Positions 17,982-22,909 of a stretch of DNA of 22,909 nucleotides are shown one piece after another. Below the pieces are notes generated by a model that made no database searches, was not told the origin of the DNA, and saw only the letters and a program-made list of their open reading frames with translations. The position numbers were made by a program, and so were the translations under genes. Source of the DNA: LGRD01 sp031382215 (GTDB taxonomy: Bacteria > Pseudomonadota > Gammaproteobacteria > Burkholderiales > Burkholderiaceae_C); NCBI GenBank assembly GCA_031382215.1, contig JANMYQ010000114.1, positions 1-22,909 of the forward strand, written 5' to 3'. The first letter of the stretch is position 1, and the number at the start of each line of letters is the position of its first letter.

Positions 17982-18003
17982 CGCACACGTTTGCAGCGCC
18001 CCC

Positions 18004-18852
18004 ATGAAGAGAACCGACACCCCGACGCGCCTGAGCCGCAGGCAGATGCTGGCCAGCGGCACTGCAGCGCTCGGCACCCTGGGCGCGACTGCAGCGCGCT
18101 CCGCCGCCAACCCGGTTGCAGCCCTGGAGCTGACGGCGCAAACCACCGAAGGCCCCTACTACCTTGAAGGCATGCCGATGCGCGCCGACATCACCGAAGG
18201 CCTGCCCGGCGTTCCGTTGGAGGTGCGCATCAATGTCGTGGACGCCGCTTCGCTGCCACTGCCGGGTTGCAAGGTCGATGTGTGGCAATGCGACTCTTCC
18301 GGCCTCTACTCGGGCTTCGCCGGTCAAGGCGACGACCGCTCGGTCAGCACCGTGGGCAAGACCTTTCTGCGCGGCAGCCTGGTCACCGGCGCCGACGGCT
18401 CGGCAAGCTTCCGCGCCATCTACCCCGGCTGGTACGCGGGCCGCACCACGCACATTCACTTCAAGGTGCTGCGTGGCACGCGTGCTGTGTTGACCTCGCA
18501 ATTCTTCCTGCCCGATTCGCTGAGCGAATTCCTGTACACCGCCGTGCCCGGCTACCAGCGCACGCTGCTGCGCGGTGTGCTCAACAGCACCGACGGCATT
18601 GCGCTGTCGGCCGGACGCACCGTGATCGGCTCGGTGCGCGAAGAGCGCGACCGCTACGTGGCCAGCCTCACCGCCGTGGTGGACCCGCTCGCCACGCCGG
18701 TGGTGCGACGGCCGCCACGCCCCGGCGAAGGGCCGCCCCCGGAGGCCATGCGCTCGCCCGGTGGCCCGCCCCCCGGTTTTGGCGGCAGGCCGGCAATGCC
18801 CGTTCCAGAAGGGCCGGCGCGCATTCAGGCACTGATACCCGGGGGTCGATAA
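18004..18852 (+). CDS. Exported intradiol ring-cleavage dioxygenase with a Pro/Gly-rich tail
   Basis: This 282-residue protein carries a twin-arginine signal (LSRRQMLASG, 10-19) and a hydrophobic segment ending near residue 36, so it should act in the periplasm or outside the cell. The core (about 45-225) is an intradiol dioxygenase, which opens catechol-type rings between the hydroxyls using Fe(III). Candidate iron ligands are Y102, Y144 (YPGWY), H150 and H152 (RTTHIHFKV), all present. From about 232 a Pro/Gly-rich tail (RRPPRPGEGPPPE...) follows that the enzyme core does not need. It starts 22 bp after the oxygenase gene. Classical catechol and protocatechuate dioxygenases are cytoplasmic, so this exported form belongs to a less-studied group with uncertain substrate. 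Confidence 0.9.
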   Translation: MKRTDTPTRLSRRQMLASGTAALGTLGATAARSAANPVAALELTAQTTEGPYYLEGMPMRADITEGLPGVPLEVRINVVDAASLPLPGCKVDVWQCDSSGLYSGFAGQGDDRSVSTVGKTFLRGSLVTGADGSASFRAIYPGWYAGRTTHIHFKVLRGTRAVLTSQFFLPDSLSEFLYTAVPGYQRTLLRGVLNSTDGIALSAGRTVIGSVREERDRYVASLTAVVDPLATPVVRRPPRPGEGPPPEAMRSPGGPPPGFGGRPAMPVPEGPARIQALIPGGR

Positions 18853-18853
18853 T
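18848..18853 (+). promoter_or_regulatory. Possible -10 box for the antiporter gene
   Basis: GATAAT (five of six consensus bases) overlaps the stop codon of the dioxygenase gene, 48 bp before the antiporter ATG. A weak TTCAGG (18824-18829) lies 18 bp upstream as a -35 candidate. It may give the antiporter its own transcript. Confidence 0.3.
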
Positions 18854-18900
18854 CGCGACGCAAATTTGAGCGCCGCGCAAGATGCGGCCAATCCGCCGCG

Positions 18901-20100
18901 ATGAACACCACTGAAATCTTCCTGATCGCGATGGCGATCATCTTCACCGTGCCCTACCTGATCTGGCGCGTCGGCCAGACCGACTACTACGCGCCGCTGG
19001 TGGTGGTGCAGATCGTCACCGGCATCCTGCTCGGCCCCGGCATCCTGGGGGCGATGTTCCCGGAGTACTACCGCTTCGTCTTCAACCCGGCGGTGATCCA
19101 GTCGCTCAACGGCATTGCCTGGTGGGCGGTGATGCTGTTCGTGATGATCGCCGGCGTGGAGCTCGACCTGAAGAAGGCCTGGGCGCACCGGCGTGAGAGC
19201 GGCATCACGGCCGGCCTGGCGCTGGGCATGCCGCTGGCGTTCGGCTGCGTGGCCGCGGCCGGCATGCTGGCGTACGACGGCTGGATCGGCCCGAAGGCGA
19301 TGCCCTGGCAGTTCGTCGTGGGCATCGGCATGGCGTGTGCGGTGACGGCGTTGCCGATCCTGATCCTGCTGATGGAAAAGCTCGAGATCCTGCGCCAACC
19401 CATCGGCCAGCGCATCCTGCGCTACGCGAGCCTGGACGACATTGCCATCTGGGCCGTGCTGGCGATCATCCTGCTCGACTGGACGCGCGTGGGCCGGCAG
19501 TTCGCTTTCCTGGTCGGCTTCACCGTGGCCACCCTCGCCTTCCGCAAGCTGATGCGGTGGCTGCAGGAACGCGACCGCTGGTACATCGCCCTCGTCTGGC
19601 TGGCGGTGTGCAGCTTTGCGGCCGACTGGGCCGGGCTGCACTTCATGGTCGGCGCGTTTCTGGCCGGCGCGGTGATGGACACCGACTGGTTCGACCAGGC
19701 CAAGATGGACCTGATGCGCCACCACGTGCTGCTGGCCTTCATGCCGGTGTTCTTCCTGAGCACCGGGCTGCGCACCAACTGGGCCGTGGGCGGCTCGGCC
19801 GTGTTCGTGGCCGCCGCCGTGCTGCTGGTGGCCTCGGTGGCCGGCAAGCTGGCCGGCATTCACGTGGCGGGCCGGGTGCTGAAGTGGGAGCCCGGCGAGG
19901 CGTCGATCATCGGCTGGCTGCTGCAGACCAAGGCGCTGATCATGATCATCTTCGCCAACATCTTGCTCGACAAGGCCATCATCACCAGCGAGACCTTCAC
20001 CGCCCTGCTGTTGATGGCGGTGGCCAGCACGATGCTGACCATTCCCGTGGTCTACCCGAAGCTGCAGGCGCTGAAGTCGCTGGTCTTCAAGGCGGGTTGA
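18901..20100 (+). CDS. CPA2-type cation:proton antiporter membrane protein
   Basis: This 399-residue integral membrane protein has about 11-12 hydrophobic helices and fits the monovalent cation:proton antiporter-2 (Na+/H+ exchanger) family. Typical elements are GILLGPGILG in an early helix, the acidic helix FVMIAGVELDLKKA, the ASLDDIAIWAVLAIILL helix with a DD pair that resembles the ion-binding site, and HFMVGAFLAGAVM. The C-terminus ends soon after the last helix, so there is no TrkA-N/RCK regulatory domain as in KefB/C. Substrate ion unknown. It follows the dioxygenase by 48 bp, and the methyltransferase gene begins 16 bp after it. Whether it serves the catabolic cluster or is an unrelated neighbour is unclear. 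Confidence 0.9.
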   Translation: MNTTEIFLIAMAIIFTVPYLIWRVGQTDYYAPLVVVQIVTGILLGPGILGAMFPEYYRFVFNPAVIQSLNGIAWWAVMLFVMIAGVELDLKKAWAHRRESGITAGLALGMPLAFGCVAAAGMLAYDGWIGPKAMPWQFVVGIGMACAVTALPILILLMEKLEILRQPIGQRILRYASLDDIAIWAVLAIILLDWTRVGRQFAFLVGFTVATLAFRKLMRWLQERDRWYIALVWLAVCSFAADWAGLHFMVGAFLAGAVMDTDWFDQAKMDLMRHHVLLAFMPVFFLSTGLRTNWAVGGSAVFVAAAVLLVASVAGKLAGIHVAGRVLKWEPGEASIIGWLLQTKALIMIIFANILLDKAIITSETFTALLLMAVASTMLTIPVVYPKLQALKSLVFKAG

Positions 20101-20116
20101 GCTGCCGGCATCACGC

Positions 20117-21244
20117 ATGGCCGAGCCTGCCGACAGCGACCGTTTCGAACAGGCCAAGGCGCTGTTCTTCGACGGCCTGGCCAGCTTCGAGGCCGGCCGC
20201 TTTGCCGACGCCGAAACGCAGTTCCTCGCGTCGTTGAAGCTCGTGCCGGGCCGCGCGTCGACCCTGACCAACCTGGCCGGCACGCAGCTCAAGCTGGCGC
20301 GGCCACACGACGCGCTGCACACCACCGACCAGGCGCTGGCGGCCGAGGCGGACAACAGCGACGCGCTTTTCCACCGCGGCAACGCGCTCGCCCAACTGGG
20401 CCGCAACGATGAAGCACTCGCCGCGTTCGAGCGGGTGCTCGAGCTCGACCCCGCGCTCGCCGCCGCCTGGAGCCACCGCGGCGGCATCTTGCGCGAGTTG
20501 AACCGGCTCGACGAGGCAGCCGAGTGCTTTCGCCAGGCGCTGGCGCATGGCGCCGATGCCGAACTGAACGGTTACTACCTGGCCGCCGTCGGCGCTCAAG
20601 ACTCACTGGTTGGCTCACCGGCGACGGCCCCGCGCCAGTACGTGCAGGCGCTGTTCGACGATTACGCTGGCCAGTTCGACGCGCACCTCGTCGGCGTGCT
20701 CAAGTACCAGGCTCACGAGGTGCTGGTGCGCCACCTGGCCACGCTCGACCGCGCGCCGTTCCGCTCTGCCCTCGACCTGGGCTGTGGCACCGGGCTGTGC
20801 GGGCCGCTGGTGAAGCCGATGGCGGCGCGGCTCGCTGGCGTCGACCTGTCGGCGGCGATGCTCGACAAGGCGCGTGCGCTCGGTCTGTACGACGAGCTGG
20901 CGCAGGCCGACATCGTCGAGCACCTGCGCAGCACCGATCAGCGCCACGACCTGGTGCTGGCGGCCGACGTGTTCATCTACGTCGGCGACCTGGCGCCGGT
21001 GTTCGACGCGCTGGCCCGCGTGATCGAACCCGGCGCCGTGTTCTGCTTCTCGGCCGAGCGCGCCAGCCCGGCCTGCACGGGCTTCGAGCTGCTCGCCAGC
21101 CTGCGTTATGCGCACTCGGAAGGTTACTTACGCGGGCTCGCGGTGCAGCACGGCTACGACGTAGTGAAGCTGGTCGAAGAGCCGATCCGCAAGGCCCAGC
21201 ACGGCGCCATCGACGGGCTGTTCGTGTACCTCGAGAAGCGTTGA
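20117..21244 (+). CDS. TPR-repeat protein fused to a SAM-dependent methyltransferase
   Basis: This 375-residue fusion has about four tetratricopeptide repeats (about 8-155, e.g. ALFHRGNALAQLGRNDEALAAFERVLELDP). A class I methyltransferase domain follows, with the SAM motif DLGCGTG at 220-226, ARLAGVDLSAAMLDKARALGLYDEL, and LVLAADVFIYVGDL. TPR-methyltransferase fusions of this type are common in proteobacteria but their targets are mostly unknown; the repeats could bind a protein substrate. There is no signal peptide. It starts 16 bp after the antiporter gene and is probably co-transcribed with it. A strong inverted repeat (21280-21302) lies 36 bp after the stop. Confidence 0.9.
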   Translation: MAEPADSDRFEQAKALFFDGLASFEAGRFADAETQFLASLKLVPGRASTLTNLAGTQLKLARPHDALHTTDQALAAEADNSDALFHRGNALAQLGRNDEALAAFERVLELDPALAAAWSHRGGILRELNRLDEAAECFRQALAHGADAELNGYYLAAVGAQDSLVGSPATAPRQYVQALFDDYAGQFDAHLVGVLKYQAHEVLVRHLATLDRAPFRSALDLGCGTGLCGPLVKPMAARLAGVDLSAAMLDKARALGLYDELAQADIVEHLRSTDQRHDLVLAADVFIYVGDLAPVFDALARVIEPGAVFCFSAERASPACTGFELLASLRYAHSEGYLRGLAVQHGYDVVKLVEEPIRKAQHGAIDGLFVYLEKR

Positions 21245-21260
21245 ACGCGCACGGTGAACC

Positions 21261-21302
21261 CACCTGGTGAATCCAGCGCAGTGGACCACATCGTGGACCA
21301 CT
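21261..21302 (+). promoter_or_regulatory. Inverted repeats between the methyltransferase gene and the E1 operon
   Basis: GTGGACCAC occurs twice (21281-21289 and 21293-21301). Each copy is a palindrome, and together they form a larger dyad (21280-21302) in which nine of eleven base pairs match. A third 9-bp palindrome, CACCTGGTG, lies at 21261-21269. It could be an operator for the dehydrogenase operon: it sits about 75 bp before the presumed start from a -10-like TAGAAT (21354-21359). Alternatively, as RNA it forms a ten-position stem with one A-A mismatch and a three-base loop, followed by only three T, so it could act as a weak terminator. Confidence 0.55.
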
Positions 21303-21353
21303 TTCCGCCGCCCATCGGGCATGCCCCGAGGCCGGGCCCGCAAACGCCACCCC

Positions 21354-21392
21354 TAGAATCCGCGCGTCACAACACAAAGGTGGCGCGCCACC
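21354..21392 (+). promoter_or_regulatory. Possible -10 box and 14-bp palindrome before the E1 alpha gene
   Basis: TAGAAT (21354-21359) matches five of six -10 consensus bases, without a recognisable -35. The perfect palindrome GGTGGCGCGCCACC (21379-21392) follows and ends exactly at the candidate GTG start. In RNA it could hide the AAAGG ribosome-binding sequence just before it. The function is not known. Confidence 0.35.
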
Positions 21393-22442
21393 GTGCAAGC
21401 TGCGCGCCCACCGCGCACCACGGAGCCTGCCTTGTCGCCATCCCGACTGCCCGACCTCTACCGGCTGATGCGCCGCATCCGCGCCTTTGAAGACGCGGCC
21501 GACATTGCCAGCCAGGGCGGCGTGGCCGCCTGGGGCCTGGCGGCCTCGGCCAAACCTGCGCTGGTGCGCGGGCCGCTGCACCTGTCCACGGGCCAAGAGG
21601 CGGTGGCCGCGGGCGTGTGCATCCACCTGAAGCGCGAAGACCTGCTCACCTCCACCCACCGCGGCCACGGCCACACGCTGGCCAAGGGCGCAAACGCGGC
21701 CAAGATGATGTGCGAGCTGTTCGGCCGCGCCACCGGCTACAACAAGGGCAAGGGCGGCTCGATGCACATCGCCGACTTCTCGGTCGGCATGCTCGGCGCC
21801 AACGGCGTGGTGGCCGCGGGCATTCCCATCGCCACCGGCGCGGCGCAGGCGTTGAAGATCCGCAAGCTGCCGCACATCGTGGCCTGCTTCTTCGGTGACG
21901 GCGCTGCCAACCGCGGGCCGTTTCTCGAAGGGCTGAACTGGGCTCAGGTGTACCAGCTGCCTGTCCTGTTCGTGTGTGAAGACAACCGCATCTCGGCCAC
22001 CACGCCCACCGGGCCGATGACGGCCGGCGCCGGCGTGTCGGCGCGTGCCGAGGCGATGGCGATGCCGGCGATCAAGGTCGACGGCAATGATGCAGCGGCA
22101 GTCGATGCCGCGGCCGGCAAGCTCATCGAGGAGATCCGCGCTGGCAAAGGAACGCGCCTGCTGCACGCGGTGACCTACCGCTTCACCGGCCACGTGTCGG
22201 TGGACCCTGGCTCCTACCGCGACCCGGCCGAAGTGGCCGCCGCCAAGCTCAACGACCCGCTGCTGATCACGCGGCGCCAATGGCTCGCCGCTGGCGGCAC
22301 GCAGGTGCAAATCGACGCGATCGACCGCGAAGCCTTGGCCGAGATCGCGCACGCGCTGGAGGTGGCCGAAGCCGCGCCCTGGCCCGAGCCGAGCGCGGCC
22401 TACGACGACATCATGAACAGCGGTGCGGGGGTGTGGCGATGA
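21393..22442 (+). CDS. 2-oxoacid (acetoin/pyruvate-type) dehydrogenase E1 component, alpha subunit
   Basis: This is the thiamine-diphosphate-dependent alpha subunit of a heterotetrameric E1, which decarboxylates a 2-oxoacid or acetoin and passes the acyl group to an E2 lipoyl domain. Counting from 21393 (349 residues), the ThDP/Mg motif GDGAANRGPFLEGLNWA starts at 168. STGQEA, HRGHGHTLAKG, the GYNKGKGGSMH loop and the YRFTGHVSVDPGSYR phosphorylation-loop analogue are typical of acetoin-dehydrogenase-like E1 alpha. The start is uncertain: GTG 21393 is the longest, but TTG 21432 has GGAG six bases upstream and is equally likely. The stop overlaps the E1 beta ATG (ATGA), so the subunits are translationally coupled. 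The substrate (pyruvate, acetoin or another oxoacid) cannot be decided. Confidence 0.92.
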   Translation: MQAARPPRTTEPALSPSRLPDLYRLMRRIRAFEDAADIASQGGVAAWGLAASAKPALVRGPLHLSTGQEAVAAGVCIHLKREDLLTSTHRGHGHTLAKGANAAKMMCELFGRATGYNKGKGGSMHIADFSVGMLGANGVVAAGIPIATGAAQALKIRKLPHIVACFFGDGAANRGPFLEGLNWAQVYQLPVLFVCEDNRISATTPTGPMTAGAGVSARAEAMAMPAIKVDGNDAAAVDAAAGKLIEEIRAGKGTRLLHAVTYRFTGHVSVDPGSYRDPAEVAAAKLNDPLLITRRQWLAAGGTQVQIDAIDREALAEIAHALEVAEAAPWPEPSAAYDDIMNSGAGVWR

Positions 22443-22909
22443 GCACGCAACAGCTCACCTATGCGCAGGCCGCCCAGCTCGCCCTGCAGATGGAAATGCG
22501 CGCCGACCCCAACGTGGTGGCGCTCGGTGAAGACCTGGGCCGCGGCGGCGTGTTCGGCCAGTACCGCGGCCTGCAGGCCGAGTTCGGGCCCGAGCGCGTG
22601 ATCGACACGCCGATCTCCGAGGCCAACATCATGGGCGCCGCGGTGGGCATGGCGCTGGCCGGTCTGCGCCCGGTGGTCGAGATGCGCGTGATCGACTTTG
22701 CGCTGTGCGCGATGGACGAGATCGTCAACCAGGCCGCGAAGAACCGCTACATGTTCGGCGGCCAGGGGCGCGTGCCGCTGGTGGCGCGTTTGCCGATCGG
22801 CATCTGGTCGGCCTCGGCGGCGCAGCATTCGCAGTCGCTCGAGGCCTGGTTCGCGCACCTGCCCGGCCTGGTGGTGGCCACGCCCGCCACGCCGCAAGAC
22901 AACTACTCG
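22439..22909 (+). CDS. 2-oxoacid (acetoin/pyruvate-type) dehydrogenase E1 component, beta subunit (3' end outside window)
   Basis: The first 157 codons of the E1 beta subunit are visible; the family is usually about 320-350 residues, so a little under half is present. Visible features are MSTQQLTYAQAAQLALQMEM, VALGEDLGRGGVFGQYRGL, the DTPISEANIMGAAVGMALAG segment that helps bind ThDP, VEMRVIDFALCAMDEIVNQAAK, and QHSQSLEAWFAHLPGLVV. The ATG at 22439 overlaps the E1 alpha stop. The frame is open to the last base of the window. E2 and E3 genes would be expected downstream, outside the window. Confidence 0.93.
   Translation, partial: MSTQQLTYAQAAQLALQMEMRADPNVVALGEDLGRGGVFGQYRGLQAEFGPERVIDTPISEANIMGAAVGMALAGLRPVVEMRVIDFALCAMDEIVNQAAKNRYMFGGQGRVPLVARLPIGIWSASAAQHSQSLEAWFAHLPGLVVATPATPQDNYS

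Noticed and set aside
15771..18146. Long minus-strand open frame opposite the GST and carotenoid-oxygenase genes
   Set aside because: Codon bias of the real plus-strand genes keeps this frame open. The translation is rich in Val, Arg and His without family features.
17911..20487. Minus-strand open frame of 858 codons opposite the dioxygenase, antiporter and methyltransferase genes
   Set aside because: It is a shadow of three well-supported plus-strand genes and has low-complexity His/Gln/Arg-rich content.

Overview
The window is high-GC (about two thirds G+C by eye), densely coded DNA from a betaproteobacterium, most likely of the order Burkholderiales. The evidence is two tripartite-tricarboxylate (Bug-type) periplasmic receptors, a clustered set of urease accessory genes, a NodD/NahR-like LysR regulator and strong G/C preference at third codon positions. 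I cannot name the genus. No rRNA, tRNA, CRISPR array or insertion sequence was seen.

Region 1 (1-7193) is a defence island: hsdM (5' end outside the window), hsdS, a VapBC-type antitoxin and PIN toxin with their own operator-like promoter, a DUF1016/YhcG-family gene that lacks the centre of its nuclease domain, and a complete hsdR. All genes point right, and several overlap or nearly abut. The whole looks like a type I restriction-modification operon carrying accessory genes between hsdS and hsdR.

Region 2 (7260-10085) holds the urease accessory genes ureE, ureF and ureG. A CYTH-domain gene and a 56-residue membrane protein lie between ureF and ureG. The urease structural genes are not upstream of ureE; hsdR is there instead. 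A 14-bp tandem duplication sits on the ureE/ureF stop-start junction.

Region 3 (10075-14049) has a leftward zinc-ribbon metallopeptidase that converges on ureG. A rightward GlcG/HbpS-like gene and two exported Bug receptors follow.

Region 4 (14109-18852) looks like an aromatic or lignin-type catabolic locus. A LysR gene and a cysteine hydrolase point left. A glutathione transferase, a carotenoid-cleavage/lignostilbene-type oxygenase and an exported intradiol ring-cleavage dioxygenase point right. The lysR/GST intergenic region and the promoter region of the second Bug receptor share an almost identical dyad, each at the same distance from a possible -10 box. This suggests that one regulator controls import and catabolism together, and it is the most interesting signal in the window.

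Region 5 (18901-22909) has a CPA2-type cation:proton antiporter, a TPR-methyltransferase fusion, and the start of a 2-oxoacid (acetoin/pyruvate-type) dehydrogenase operon: E1 alpha complete, E1 beta cut by the window edge. A strong inverted repeat precedes this operon.
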